Shown here: one piece after another, positions 13,851 to 25,547 of the stretch
Numbering within the stretch: the first letter of the stretch is position 1
How the letters are laid out: every line of letters starts with the position of its first letter
Source of the DNA: Rhodocyclaceae bacterium
GTDB taxonomy: Bacteria > Pseudomonadota > Gammaproteobacteria > Burkholderiales > Rhodocyclaceae
Direction: 5' to 3'
NCBI GenBank assembly: GCA_030824115.1
Contig: JAVBYI010000001.1
Coordinates: 121,503 to 185,502 of the forward strand
DNA: 64,000 nucleotides
Notes under the pieces: generated by a model
What the model saw: the letters and a program-made list of their open reading frames with translations, nothing else
Told to the model about the DNA's origin: nothing
Databases searched by the model: none
Made by a program: the position numbers and the translations under genes

Positions 13851-14645
13851 ATGAAACGCGTCGTCTTCAATCAAAAAGGCGGTGTTGGCAAAAGCACCAT
13901 TACCTGCAACCTGGCTGCGATTGCTGCCGCACGCGGTATGCGTACTCTGGTCGTCGACCTTGATCCCCAGGCCAACTCAACCCGCTACCTGCTGGGGCAG
14001 GCTGCCGAGGCGCTGGAGTCGACCGTCACCGAATTCTTCGACCAGATGCTCAACTTCAAGTTGCGACCGAAAGCCACTGAAGACTTTATTCACGCCACGC
14101 CTTTCGAGAACCTGTTCGTGATGCCTGCCGACGCAGCGCTCGAAGAACTGCAGGCCAAGCTCGAATCGCGCTACAAGATCTACAAACTGAAGGAAGCGCT
14201 CGACGCCCTCGATTTCGATCAGATCTGGATCGACACGCCGCCCGCGCTGCACTTTTACACGCGCTCGGCACTGATTGCCGCCGACAGCTGCCTGATCCCT
14301 TTCGACTGCGACGAGTTCGCCCGCCGTGCGCTCTACACACTACTCGACAACGTCGCGGAAATTCGTGCCGACCATAACCAGGCGCTGGTGGTGGAAGGCA
14401 TTGTCGTCAACCAGTTCCAGTCGCGCGCCACCTTGCCGCAGCAGATCGTCGACGAGTTGCGCGCCGAGAAGCTGCCCGTGCTCGAACCGTTCCTGTCAGC
14501 CTCGGTGAAAATCAAGGAGTCGCACCAGCAAGCCAAGCCGATGATCCATCTCGACAAGAGCCACAAGCTGACCGACGAATTCACGCGCCTGTTCGACGCG
14601 CTGGAGCGGGCGCGCCAGCCGGCGAAGCAGAAGAAGCGCGCCTAA
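13851..14645 (+). CDS. Orphan ParA-family ATPase
   Basis: A 264 aa ParA/MinD-type ATPase. The deviant Walker A is NQKGGVGKST (about residues 6-15), followed by VVDLDPQANST and a Walker B-like IWIDTPPAL. Start ATG 13851 is chosen because GGGAG lies six bases before it and the conserved KRVVFNQKGG begins there; an upstream in-frame start adds 13 unconserved residues. There is no adjacent parB or DNA-binding partner, unlike parA at 1836. Such stand-alone ParAs can position protein cargo such as chemoreceptors, polar machinery or inclusions, but nothing in the neighbourhood identifies the cargo. The stop overlaps the end of the convergent hydrolase gene. Confidence 0.85.
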   Translation: MKRVVFNQKGGVGKSTITCNLAAIAAARGMRTLVVDLDPQANSTRYLLGQAAEALESTVTEFFDQMLNFKLRPKATEDFIHATPFENLFVMPADAALEELQAKLESRYKIYKLKEALDALDFDQIWIDTPPALHFYTRSALIAADSCLIPFDCDEFARRALYTLLDNVAEIRADHNQALVVEGIVVNQFQSRATLPQQIVDELRAEKLPVLEPFLSASVKIKESHQQAKPMIHLDKSHKLTDEFTRLFDALERARQPAKQKKRA

Positions 14646-15418
14646 GCGAGAAAATCGGCAAGCAGGCGCCGGAAGGTTTCCGCTTGCTCAATCACCAGTT
14701 GGTGCGAGGCGTCCGGCACGATTTCCAAGTGTGCGCCAGGAATCGTGGCGGCGATGGTTTGGCTCAACGCTGGTGGCGTGCCGGGGTCATCAGCGCCGAC
14801 CACGACCAGCGTCGGGGTGCACACCGCTTTCAATTTATCTGTGACATCGAGGGTGCAGATTGCCCCGCCCCAGCCGGCGAAACCGGCCACCGGCGTCGCG
14901 GCGACCAGCGCGCCGACGCGGGCCATTACCTCGGGATGCGCCGACCGGTACGGCGCGGTGAACCAGCGGGCCAGCGTGGCGTCGACATGCGCCACCATGC
15001 CCTGCGTGCGTGCCGTGGCGATGCGCTCGTCCCACAACGCGCGGGCCTCGGGCGGAATACGGCTGGTGGTGCTGACGAGCACCAGCTTGTCGAGACGCTG
15101 TGGGGCAGCGAGGGCAAAGTGCTGGCCGAGCATGCCGCCCATCGATAGACCGACAAAATGCGTGCGCTCGATGTTCAGCGCATCGAGCAGGCCGACGAGA
15201 TCGCCAACCAGTTGCGGAAAGTCGTAGGGGCCTTGCGGTGCGCTTGTCTGACCGTGACCGCGCGCATCGTAGCGCAAGACAGTGAAGCGTTGTGCCAAAG
15301 CGGTAGCGATCTCATCCCACAGCGTCAGGTCGGTGGCCAGCGAATGGGCGAGCGTGACGCAAGGGCCACTGCCAGAAATCTCATATCGAATGTCGATGCC
15401 GTTAGCGGTTATCTTCAT
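14642..15418 (-). CDS. Alpha/beta hydrolase, 3-oxoadipate enol-lactonase-like
   Basis: A 258 aa alpha/beta-fold hydrolase most like PcaD, the 3-oxoadipate enol-lactonase of the beta-ketoadipate pathway. The nucleophile elbow is VGLSMGGMLGQ (about residues 92-102), the acid is in VVVGADDPGTP and the histidine in PDASHQLVIEQ. Start ATG 15418 has GGAG upstream and overlaps the uvrD stop by four bases, so translation is coupled to uvrD. No other catabolic genes of the pathway are nearby, so the substrate is unproven and a general esterase role is possible. Confidence 0.75.
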   Translation of the reverse strand: MKITANGIDIRYEISGSGPCVTLAHSLATDLTLWDEIATALAQRFTVLRYDARGHGQTSAPQGPYDFPQLVGDLVGLLDALNIERTHFVGLSMGGMLGQHFALAAPQRLDKLVLVSTTSRIPPEARALWDERIATARTQGMVAHVDATLARWFTAPYRSAHPEVMARVGALVAATPVAGFAGWGGAICTLDVTDKLKAVCTPTLVVVGADDPGTPPALSQTIAATIPGAHLEIVPDASHQLVIEQAETFRRLLADFLA

Positions 15419-17562
15419 ACAGGCTCCAGTTTGGCGACGGACAGTGCCAGCCATTTCATGCCGGCATTGCCGAAATTGATCTGCACGCGCGCGTCGTTGC
15501 CGCCGCCTTCGGCATTGACGATGACACCGAGGCCGAACTTGGCGTGCATGACGTTCTGGCCGATGCGCAAGCCGCTACTTTTCTGTGGGCGCGGCGCGCT
15601 GTCAAATGTCGGCGCTGGCGGGACGGCATAGCCGTTCTTGTTGGCACGAGCGGTGAGGAACTTGAGCAGTCCCGCCGGAATTTCCTCGATGAAGCGCGAG
15701 GGCAGGTTGTAACGCATCTGTCCATGCAGCATGCGCGTTTGCGCATGGCACAGATACAGGTGCTGGCGCGCGCGCGTCACGGCGACGTACATCAGGCGGC
15801 GCTCTTCCTCCAGTCCCTTGTTCTCGTTCAGCGAATTTTCGTGCGGAAACAAACCCTCCTCCAGCCCGCAGATGAAGACGATGTTGAACTCCAGCCCTTT
15901 GGCTGAGTGCACGGTCATCAGCTGCAGGGCATCGTCGCCCTCACCGGCCTGGTGCTCACCGGCTTCGAGCGAGGCGTGAGCGAGGAAGGACGCCAGATCC
16001 AGCGAGAGTTCTCCTTCTTCACCCACGACGCCCTCTTCGGCGATAAAGCCGCTGGCGGCATTGACCAGTTCGTCGAGGTTGGCGAGGCGCTCCTGGCCTT
16101 CCTTCTCGTTGCGGTAATGTTCGCGCAGCCCGGAGAGGTCGAGCACATGCTCGACGAGTTCGGGCAGCGGCAGATGGGCGGCCTCGCGCAGCGAGACGAT
16201 CAGCGCGGCGAAGGCGGCGAGCGCGGCGAAGGCGGCACCCGTTACATACGGAATCGCGGCGTACAGGCTGTTGCCCTGCGTCTTGGCGGCATCGGCCAGT
16301 TGTTCGATGCTGCGCGCGCCAATCCCGCGCGTCGGGAAATTCACCACACGCGCAAAGGCGGTGTCGTCGTTCTCGTTGGCGATCAGCCGCAAATAGGCCA
16401 GTGCATGCTTGATCTCGGCACGCTCGAAAAAGCGCAGACCGCCATAGACGCGATAGGGCAAACCGGCATTGAACAGCGCGTGTTCGAGCGCGCGGCTCTG
16501 CGCGTTGCTGCGGTAGAGCAGCGCGATCTCCTTGCGCGCATGGCCATCGCGTGAAAGCGCCTTGACTTCCTCGACAATGAAACGTGCTTCGTCGCCATCC
16601 GAGTACGATTCATGGACGCGGATCAGCTCGCCCGCGCCAGCCTCGGTCCACAGGTTCTTGCCGAGGCGCGAGGGGTTGTTCTCGATGATCGCGTTGGCGG
16701 CGTCGAGGATATTGCCGTGCGAACGGTAGTTTTGTTCGAGGCGGATCAGGTTCTGCACCTTGAACTCGCGCTCGAAGTCGCGCATGTTGCCGACGTCGGC
16801 GCCCCTGAACGCATAGATCGACTGGTCGTCGTCGCCGACACAGAACAATGCGGCCCCCTCGCCTGCCAGTAACTTGAGCCAGTGGTATTGCAGCTTGTTG
16901 GTGTCCTGAAACTCGTCGACGAGGATGTGGCGGAAGCGTTCCTGATAATGCCGGCGCAGCGGTTCGTTTCTTTCGAGCAGTTCGTAGCAGCGCAGCAGCA
17001 ACTCGGCAAAATCGACCACGCCTTCCTTCTGACATTGCGCCTCGTAGGCGGCATAGAGTTCGACGCGTTTCTTCGTCCAGTCGTCCCAGGCTTCAACGGC
17101 GCTGGAACGCAAGCCCGCTTCCTTTTGCGCATTGATGAACCAGCACAGCTCGCGCGGCGGATATTTTTCGTCATCGACGTTGAGCGACTTGAGCAGGCGT
17201 TTCATCGCCGCCAACTGGTCGGCCGAGTCGAGGATCTGAAACAGCTGGGGCAGCCCCGCATCGCGGTAGTGGGCGCGCAGCATGCGGTTGCATAAGCCGT
17301 GGAAAGTGCCGATCCACATGCCCTTCACATTGATTGGCAGCATTGCCGACAGCCGCGCCAACATTTCCTTGGCCGCCTTGTTGGTGAAGGTGACGGCCAG
17401 CACGGTCGGCGGACTGGCCTGACTCGTCGATATCAGCCAGGCAATGCGCGTAGTGAGCACTCGCGTCTTGCCCGAGCCGGCGCCGGCGAGGATTAGGGCA
17501 TGCTGCGGCGGCAGGGTCACGGCGGCGAGTTGGGGCTCATTGAGCCTGTCGAGTAAATTCAA
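15415..17562 (-). CDS. uvrD: ATP-dependent DNA helicase UvrD
   Basis: UvrD is the superfamily 1A 3'-5' helicase (helicase II) of nucleotide excision and mismatch repair. It is 715 aa, close to the usual length. Motif I is LILAGAGSGKTRVL (about residues 23-36), motif II LVDEFQDTN, motif III VGDDDQSIYAFRGAD, motif V/VI LMTVHSAKGLEF and RRLMYVAVTRARQ. The C-terminal tail VMHAKFGLGVIVNAEGGG is the Tudor-like RNA polymerase interaction region. The linker before it (AVPPAPTFDSAP) is encoded by an antisense dispersed-repeat copy. Confidence 0.95.
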   Translation of the reverse strand: MNLLDRLNEPQLAAVTLPPQHALILAGAGSGKTRVLTTRIAWLISTSQASPPTVLAVTFTNKAAKEMLARLSAMLPINVKGMWIGTFHGLCNRMLRAHYRDAGLPQLFQILDSADQLAAMKRLLKSLNVDDEKYPPRELCWFINAQKEAGLRSSAVEAWDDWTKKRVELYAAYEAQCQKEGVVDFAELLLRCYELLERNEPLRRHYQERFRHILVDEFQDTNKLQYHWLKLLAGEGAALFCVGDDDQSIYAFRGADVGNMRDFEREFKVQNLIRLEQNYRSHGNILDAANAIIENNPSRLGKNLWTEAGAGELIRVHESYSDGDEARFIVEEVKALSRDGHARKEIALLYRSNAQSRALEHALFNAGLPYRVYGGLRFFERAEIKHALAYLRLIANENDDTAFARVVNFPTRGIGARSIEQLADAAKTQGNSLYAAIPYVTGAAFAALAAFAALIVSLREAAHLPLPELVEHVLDLSGLREHYRNEKEGQERLANLDELVNAASGFIAEEGVVGEEGELSLDLASFLAHASLEAGEHQAGEGDDALQLMTVHSAKGLEFNIVFICGLEEGLFPHENSLNENKGLEEERRLMYVAVTRARQHLYLCHAQTRMLHGQMRYNLPSRFIEEIPAGLLKFLTARANKNGYAVPPAPTFDSAPRPQKSSGLRIGQNVMHAKFGLGVIVNAEGGGNDARVQINFGNAGMKWLALSVAKLEPV
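15604..15627 (+). repeat. Dispersed 24-base repeat, copy 3 (inside uvrD)
   Basis: AAAT followed by an exact GTCGGCGCTGGCGGGACGGC core. It is antisense to uvrD, where the opposite strand encodes AVPPAPTF in the variable linker before the C-terminal Tudor-like domain. The bases after it continue as a dyad (GGACGGC, ATA, GCCGTTC). Confidence 0.85.
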
Positions 17563-17683
17563 TGGCTTAGCTTCTATCGATGAAACAGGCAGTCTACACG
17601 CTCGTTATTGAACTTTTGGCGTAATCCCCCATCTCATGGTTAAATGTTGCAGCGCAACAAAATTGCGTGAGAAAGGAATCATC

Positions 17684-18016
17684 ATGAAAAACACCAACCC
17701 CAAGATCCTGCCTTGGCTGGCCCACAAGGCTGGCATTTCCCTGCACCGCGCCGAGATTCTCTGGCACGCCGCCCAACGCCATGCGACCCATGCGACGGGC
17801 GAAACTGAAACCCCCGCCTACTGGGCGGCAGCGATGGACCGCCTGCTTGAGTTGGTGGCAGCGGAAAGCCTGCGTGAAGATGCGGCTTCCTTCGGCTGGC
17901 GGCGTTTGACGCGTCTGAACAACAGCCTGTGGCAAGCACCGCTGGCGATTCTGGACGCGCTGACACTGAACAACGAGCGCGGCTGGCGCAGCTTCAAGCC
18001 CCTGCAGTTCGGCTGA
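17684..18016 (+). CDS. Conserved-looking small protein of unknown function
   Basis: A 110 aa protein without signal peptide or membrane segment. It is rich in Trp (seven residues), Ala and Leu, predicted largely helical, for example HRAEILWHAAQRHATHAT and YWAAAMDRLLELVAAES. Start ATG 17684 follows AAAGGAA; an in-frame start further upstream gives an unlikely N terminus. I do not recognise a family. It is convergent with the FecR-SPOR gene: the two stop codons abut exactly (TGA then TCA). Good codon use for this genome supports it being real. Confidence 0.7.
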   Translation: MKNTNPKILPWLAHKAGISLHRAEILWHAAQRHATHATGETETPAYWAAAMDRLLELVAAESLREDAASFGWRRLTRLNNSLWQAPLAILDALTLNNERGWRSFKPLQFG

Positions 18017-18883
18017 TCAGCGCTGCACTATTGCTGTAAAGCCAAGGCCGGCAAGGCGCTCGACGACGATGGTGGCTTCCTTGCGGTCGGCAAAACCGGC
18101 AAGGGTGATCGCGTATTGCCAGTCCGTCGCCTCAACGGGTTTGAATGGACGCAGTCGGGCATCGAAGCCGGCCTCGCGCAGCTTGTCATAAGCAACCAGG
18201 GCTTCGCCTTGGGTACTTGCCACGGCGACCTGTACGCGCCAGCGGCCCTGCGGACGGGCAGCACCGTCGCCGGGCAGGATTTCCGTTTCCCTGGCCCAGA
18301 GGTTCAACTGGCCGGATTCAAGCGGCCGGATCAGTACCTCCCCCGCGCGCGGCGCATCCAGGTAGGTCATCGGCTCGGCCAGTTCCAGTGTTTCGCCGCT
18401 GCGTGTGACCTCGATGTGGCCTTCCAGCAGGGCGACGATGTCACGCTCTTTGCCTGACTTGCCCCAGATATCGGTGCCGCGGATGCCGATGGTTGCCGTA
18501 CCCACACGAATCTGCAGATTGCGCTCCGTGGCACGCTTGAGGACACCTGTCGTAAAGCGGAATGCGCCGGTAATCACGTCAAGGGCACCATGCAGCACCT
18601 TGGTCGGGCGGGTACTCTGAGAATGCAGGGCGAAACGGGCAAACTCACCAAGCTTGATGCGACTGCCGTCGACCAGCAGCAAGTAAGTACGCGCTTCGGC
18701 GCCCGTCAGCACGATATCGCCACTGCGCAACTCGGTGCCATGAGCGAGCGGCATGCGCTTGCCGGCCCGTTCGAGCCAAGCGGGCGCCTGCACGGCTTCG
18801 ACCGTTGCCAGCGCGGCTGCATGGGCAATGGCCGTCACTAAAAGACCGGTCGCCAGAACGAGAACATGTAAGGCTGAACGCAT
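18017..18883 (-). CDS. Exported FecR-domain protein with C-terminal SPOR domain
   Basis: A 288 aa protein with a signal peptide (MRSALHVLVLATGLLVTAIAHA), a FecR-type beta domain (about residues 40-150: LRSGDIVLTGAEARTYLLL, then TATIGIRGTDIWG) and a C-terminal SPOR domain (about 210-288: WRVQVAVASTQGEALVAYDKL through ITLAGFADRKEAT). SPOR domains bind denuded septal peptidoglycan, so a periplasmic, cell-wall-associated role is likely. Start ATG 18883 has AGGGAG at proper spacing. No FecI sigma factor or TonB receptor is nearby, so this is not a classical FecR anti-sigma factor. Confidence 0.8.
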   Translation of the reverse strand: MRSALHVLVLATGLLVTAIAHAAALATVEAVQAPAWLERAGKRMPLAHGTELRSGDIVLTGAEARTYLLLVDGSRIKLGEFARFALHSQSTRPTKVLHGALDVITGAFRFTTGVLKRATERNLQIRVGTATIGIRGTDIWGKSGKERDIVALLEGHIEVTRSGETLELAEPMTYLDAPRAGEVLIRPLESGQLNLWARETEILPGDGAARPQGRWRVQVAVASTQGEALVAYDKLREAGFDARLRPFKPVEATDWQYAITLAGFADRKEATIVVERLAGLGFTAIVQR

Positions 18884-18915
18884 GATCGACTCCCTGAAGG
18901 GCAAGTCCGGGTGCG

Positions 18916-21509
<2,594 letters not shown>

Positions 21510-21523
21510 GCGAGGGAATATTC

Positions 21524-22015
21524 ATGCGCCGCCTGATTGTTCTGCTTTTGGCCCTTGGTCTTGCCGCCTGCGGCTTTCAGTTGCGCGGCAGTTATACCCT
21601 GCCCTGGGAAACGCTCTATCTGGGCATGGGCGAAAACACGCCGATGTACGCCCAGCTCAAGCGCAGCATTGAGGCCTCGACAAAAACCCGCATCGCTCCG
21701 AATGCCAAGGAGGCGGAGGCTTCCCTGATGATTGTGACCGACCAGCAGGCCAAGAGCATTTTGTCCTTGAACGCCAAAGGCCGCGTGCGTGAATTTCAGT
21801 TGACCCGCACTTTCGTCTATCGCATTCAGGATGCGAAAGGCAAGGAATTGCTACCGGCCAGCCCCATCGTGCTGATGCGTGAAATGACCTTTGACGATGA
21901 GCAGATCTTCGCCAAGGAAGCCGAAGAAGGCATGATCTATCTGGAAATGCAGAACGATCTGGTGCAGCAGTTGTTGCGCCGTCTGGCGGCGAGCGGCCGC
22001 ACCCTCAAGAAATAG
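21524..22015 (+). CDS. lptE: LPS-assembly lipoprotein LptE
   Basis: LptE plugs the LptD barrel and helps place lipopolysaccharide in the outer leaflet. It is 163 aa. The N terminus is a lipoprotein signal with the lipobox LAACGFQLRG (Cys at about residue 17). The GFQLRG start of the mature protein is the family hallmark. It lies between leuS and holA, the conserved proteobacterial order. It starts 14 bases after leuS with a GAGGGA site. Confidence 0.93.
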   Translation: MRRLIVLLLALGLAACGFQLRGSYTLPWETLYLGMGENTPMYAQLKRSIEASTKTRIAPNAKEAEASLMIVTDQQAKSILSLNAKGRVREFQLTRTFVYRIQDAKGKELLPASPIVLMREMTFDDEQIFAKEAEEGMIYLEMQNDLVQQLLRRLAASGRTLKK

Positions 22016-22039
22016 CTGGGCCAGTTCAGGCCGAATGCC

Positions 22040-22924
22040 GTGCAACTGCGCCCGGAACAACTTGCCGCCCAGCTTGAAAAGCCGCTACAGCCTTTGTACG
22101 TTCTGCATGGCGACGATCCGCTGCTGACGATTGAAAGCGGCGATGCCCTGCGGGCCGCAGCACGCAAACAGGGTTACGACGAACGTAATGTACTGGTCGT
22201 GACGCCCGCGTTCCGCTGGGAAGAACTGTTCCACGCCGCCGGTAATCTCTCCCTGTTTGGTGGTCGCACCCTGGTCGACCTGCGCATTCCCACCGGCAAG
22301 CCCGGCCGTGAAGGTGGCGACGCCCTGCAACGTTATGCCAAGGCGCTGCCGACGGATACGTTGACGATCATTACCCTGCCCGAGATGGACTGGCGGGCGA
22401 AGAAGGCCGGCTGGTTTGCTGCCCTGACAACAGCGGGCGTCAGCATCGAATGCAATGCACCGCCCCTGGCGCAACTGCCGCAGTGGCTCAACCGCCGGCT
22501 GGCGCGGCAGCAGCAGTTTGCGTCTGCGGAGGCACTGGAATTCATCGCCCTGCATGTCGAGGGCAACCTGCTGGCGGCGCATCAGGAAATCCAGAAGCTG
22601 GGTCTGCTCTATCCGGCGGGTGAACTGACGCTGCAGCAGGTTTCTGCGGCGGTACTGAATGTCGCCCGTTACGATATTGACGACCTGAAGAATGCGCTCA
22701 GCGCCCGCGACACGGCGCGTTGTGCCCGCACGCTGGAAGGCCTCAAGGCCGAAGAGGCTGCCCCGCCGCTGGTCTTGTGGGTGCTCGCCAACGAGGCGCG
22801 CCAGCGCATGCATCGCGCCGCCCTCTTGCATGCGGCGAAGATTGACCGCATTATTAAAGGCGTTGCCAGTGGCGATCTCTGGGACGAATTCCTGCAACTG
22901 TCGTTGCGCCTCACGAAAGCGTAA
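22040..22924 (+). CDS. holA: DNA polymerase III subunit delta
   Basis: HolA is the clamp-loader subunit that opens the beta sliding clamp. It is 294 aa from a GTG start (MQLRPEQLAAQLE). Family segments visible include YVLHGDDPLLTIE, LVDLRIPTGKPG and the central EGNLLAAHQEIQKLGLLY. It is 24 bases after lptE and 3 before proA. Confidence 0.95.
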   Translation: MQLRPEQLAAQLEKPLQPLYVLHGDDPLLTIESGDALRAAARKQGYDERNVLVVTPAFRWEELFHAAGNLSLFGGRTLVDLRIPTGKPGREGGDALQRYAKALPTDTLTIITLPEMDWRAKKAGWFAALTTAGVSIECNAPPLAQLPQWLNRRLARQQQFASAEALEFIALHVEGNLLAAHQEIQKLGLLYPAGELTLQQVSAAVLNVARYDIDDLKNALSARDTARCARTLEGLKAEEAAPPLVLWVLANEARQRMHRAALLHAAKIDRIIKGVASGDLWDEFLQLSLRLTKA

Positions 22925-22927
22925 GCA

Positions 22928-24184
22928 ATGGATGTAAAAGACTACATGGAAACCCTTGGCCGTCAGGCGCGTGCTGCGTCGCGGGCAATGGCCAAGGCCA
23001 GCACCGCTGCGAAGAACGTCGCACTGCTGGCGATGGCGGCCGATATCCGTGCGCGCAGCGCCGAGCTGCTCGCTGCCAATGCAGAGGATGTGGCCGAGGC
23101 GAGAGCCAACGGCCTGGAACCCGCCATGCTCGACCGCCTGACGCTGACGGCAAAAGGGGTCGAGTCGATGGCGCAAGGACTCGAACAAGTGGCTACCCTG
23201 CCCGATCCGATCGGCGAGATTACCGACATGAAATACCGCCCGACTGGCATTCAGGTCGGCAAGATGCGCGTGCCGCTTGGCGTCGTCGGCATCATCTACG
23301 AAGCGCGCCCGAACGTGACGGCGGATGCCGCCGCGCTGTGCCTCAAGTCGGGCAATGCGGCGATTTTGCGCGGTGGCAAGGAGGCGATTCGCTGCAATCA
23401 GGCCATCGCCGTCAGCGTGCGCAAGGGGCTGGCCGCCGCCGGCCTGCCGGAAACGGCGGTGCAGGTCGTCGAAACCACCGACCGCGTAGCCGTCGGCCAT
23501 CTCGTTGCCATGCCGGAATTTGTCGACGTGATCGTGCCGCGCGGCGGCAAGGGCCTGATCGAGCGCATCTCGAAGGAAGCGCGCGTCCCGGTGATCAAGC
23601 ACCTCGATGGCAACTGTCACGTCTATATCGATGCGGCTGCCGATGTGACCAAGGCGCTGAAGATTCTCGAAAACGCCAAGTGCCAGCGTCTCGGCACCTG
23701 CAACACCGCCGAGTCGCTGCTGGTGGCGCGCCCGGTCGCCGCGACCCTGCTGCCGCAACTGGCCGCGATGCTGATTGCCCACGGCACCGAGATTCGCGGC
23801 TGCGCCGAAACACAGCAGCTCGTGCCGCAGGCGAAGGCGGCGACGGAAGAGGACTATTACACCGAGTATCTGGCGGCAGTCATCTCCTGCAAAGTAGTGG
23901 CGGATGTCGATGAGGCGATTGCCCACATCAACCAGTATTCATCGGCCCATACCGAAACCATCGTCACCGAGGACTACACACGGGCGATGCGTTTCCTGCG
24001 CGAGGTGGATTCCAGTTCGGTGATGGTGAATGCCTCGACGCGCTTCGCCGATGGCTTTGAATACGGCCTCGGCGCCGAGATCGGTATTTCCACCGACAAG
24101 TTCCACGCACGCGGCCCGGTTGGTCTGGAAGGGCTGACCTCGCAGAAGTGGATTGTCTTTGGTAACGGGGAAGTTCGGTCCTGA
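22928..24184 (+). CDS. proA: Glutamate-5-semialdehyde dehydrogenase (gamma-glutamyl phosphate reductase)
   Basis: ProA reduces gamma-glutamyl phosphate to glutamate semialdehyde with NADPH in proline synthesis. It is 418 aa. The catalytic cysteine lies in [15 protein letters not shown], and other family segments are [17 protein letters not shown] and [14 protein letters not shown]. Its stop overlaps the next gene's ATG by one base. proB is not in the window. Confidence 0.97.
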   Translation: MDVKDYMETLGRQARAASRAMAKASTAAKNVALLAMAADIRARSAELLAANAEDVAEARANGLEPAMLDRLTLTAKGVESMAQGLEQVATLPDPIGEITDMKYRPTGIQVGKMRVPLGVVGIIYEARPNVTADAAALCLKSGNAAILRGGKEAIRCNQAIAVSVRKGLAAAGLPETAVQVVETTDRVAVGHLVAMPEFVDVIVPRGGKGLIERISKEARVPVIKHLDGNCHVYIDAAADVTKALKILENAKCQRLGTCNTAESLLVARPVAATLLPQLAAMLIAHGTEIRGCAETQQLVPQAKAATEEDYYTEYLAAVISCKVVADVDEAIAHINQYSSAHTETIVTEDYTRAMRFLREVDSSSVMVNASTRFADGFEYGLGAEIGISTDKFHARGPVGLEGLTSQKWIVFGNGEVRS

Positions 24185-24648
24185 TGAATTTCAGTGCCGT
24201 CCTCTCAGCGCCGACATTTTCCTTGGGCGTGCATTGCGACGACGATGAAGTCAGCGAGATCGTCTATCTCGAACCCCGTGCCGAGATCAGGCCGCAATCG
24301 CTGCTGGCCAAGGAAGCGGTGCGCCAGCTACGCGCCTACTTGAAGGACGCGCGCTTTGAATTCACACTCCCCTTGCAACCAAAGGGAACGCTTTTTCAGC
24401 GTCGCGTCTGGGCCGGCATCGCCGCCATTCCGTCGGGTAAAACAACCAGCTACGGCGAACTGGCGCAGACCATCGGCAGCGGCCCTCGCGCGGTGGGCAA
24501 CGCCTGCGGCGCCAACCCGTATCCGCTCGTCGTGCCCTGCCATCGTGTTGTGGCGGCGAATCAGGGCCTCGGTGGTTTTGCGCGTCAGCGTGGCGGCTTC
24601 CTGCTCGACGTAAAGCGCTGGCTGCTGGCGCATGAACGAAGCCGATAA
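24184..24648 (+). CDS. ogt: Methylated-DNA-protein cysteine methyltransferase
   Basis: A 154 aa O6-alkylguanine-DNA alkyltransferase that repairs O6-methylguanine by transferring the methyl group to its own cysteine. The active site is LVVPCHRVV (about residues 116-124), and the helix-turn-helix segment IPSGKTTSYGELA is present. The N-terminal domain is short. Symbol ogt is assigned by domain type; it could equally be called ogt- or ada-C-like. Residues [10 protein letters not shown] at the N terminus come from a repeat copy. It overlaps xerD by 17 bases. Confidence 0.9.
   Translation: MNFSAVLSAPTFSLGVHCDDDEVSEIVYLEPRAEIRPQSLLAKEAVRQLRAYLKDARFEFTLPLQPKGTLFQRRVWAGIAAIPSGKTTSYGELAQTIGSGPRAVGNACGANPYPLVVPCHRVVAANQGLGGFARQRGGFLLDVKRWLLAHERSR
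24196..24219 (-). repeat. Dispersed 24-base repeat, copy 5 (start of ogt)
   Basis: On the minus strand AAAT followed by GTCGGCGCTGAGAGGACGGC, three core mismatches clustered in the middle. It is antisense to ogt and encodes SAVLSAPTF immediately after the start codon. Confidence 0.65.
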
Positions 24649-25543
24649 GGCGCTGATCGACGAATTCACCGACAGCCTCTGGCTGGCCGACGGACTCGCG
24701 AAAAACACCCTCTCTGCCTACCGCTCCGATCTTGCCCTGTTTTGTGGCTGGCTCAGTGGCCGCAAGGTCGCCCTGCCCGATGCGCAGGAAGCCGACATCG
24801 ATGCCTGGCTGGCGCATCTTCATACCCGGCAGGAAAAAGTTCGCCCGACCACGCTGCGGCGTTTTCAGGCTTCCCTGCGTCGCTTCTATCGCTGGCTGAT
24901 CGAGCAGGGACGGATCTCGGTCGATCCGCTGCTCAACATCCAGCCGCCGGTGACCGCCGAACGTTTTCCAAAAATACTCTCGGAAAAGCAGGTCGAAGAC
25001 CTGTTGGCCGCGCCCGACGTCAACACCCCGCTCGGCCTGCGCGATCGCACCCTGCTCGAAGTGGTGTACGCCAGCGGTCTGCGCGTGTCGGAACTGGTCG
25101 GTCTGAAGCTCTTCAACATCAGCCTCGATGACCGCGTGGTGCGTACCTTCGGCAAGGGCGGCAAGGAGCGGCTCGTTCCTCTTGGCGAAGTCGCGGCCGA
25201 CTGGTTGCAGCGCTGGCTTCAGGAGGGTCGCCCGGCCTTGCTGAAAGGGCGCAATGCCGACTTCGTCTTCGTCACCGGCCGCAAGGACAGCGCGGGCATG
25301 ACGCGCCAGATGGCGTGGACGCTGATCAAGAAGCACGCCGTCGCGGCCGGCATCCCGCGCGAAAAAATCTCGCCGCACGTGATGCGCCACGCTTTTGCGA
25401 CGCATCTGCTGAACCACGGCGCCGATTTGCGCGTAGTGCAATTGCTGCTCGGCCATGCCGACATTTCGACGACGCAGATCTATACTCATGTGGCCCGAGC
25501 GCGCCTGAAAGACTTGCACGCCGTGCATCATCCACGAGGATAA
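24632..25543 (+). CDS. xerD: Tyrosine recombinase XerD
   Basis: XerD with XerC resolves chromosome dimers at dif. It is 303 aa. The N-terminal SAM-like domain (about residues 8-95) is followed by the catalytic domain with Arg in ASGLRVSELVGL, Lys in GKGGKERLVPLG, HxxR in SPHVMRHAFATHLL, and the H/Y pair in LLGHADISTTQIYTHV. All catalytic residues are intact. The order ogt-xerD-ybaK is compact. XerC is a formal alternative, but the GLAKNTLSAYRSDL start and FATHLLNHGADLRVVQ are XerD-like. Confidence 0.93.
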   Translation: MNEADKALIDEFTDSLWLADGLAKNTLSAYRSDLALFCGWLSGRKVALPDAQEADIDAWLAHLHTRQEKVRPTTLRRFQASLRRFYRWLIEQGRISVDPLLNIQPPVTAERFPKILSEKQVEDLLAAPDVNTPLGLRDRTLLEVVYASGLRVSELVGLKLFNISLDDRVVRTFGKGGKERLVPLGEVAADWLQRWLQEGRPALLKGRNADFVFVTGRKDSAGMTRQMAWTLIKKHAVAAGIPREKISPHVMRHAFATHLLNHGADLRVVQLLLGHADISTTQIYTHVARARLKDLHAVHHPRG

Positions 25544-25547
25544 AACC

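Noticed and set aside
14790..14815. Repeat-like CAGCGCCGACCACGACC in the alpha/beta hydrolase gene
   Set aside because: Encodes the conserved VVVGADDPGTP acid region of the hydrolase; only the central bases agree.
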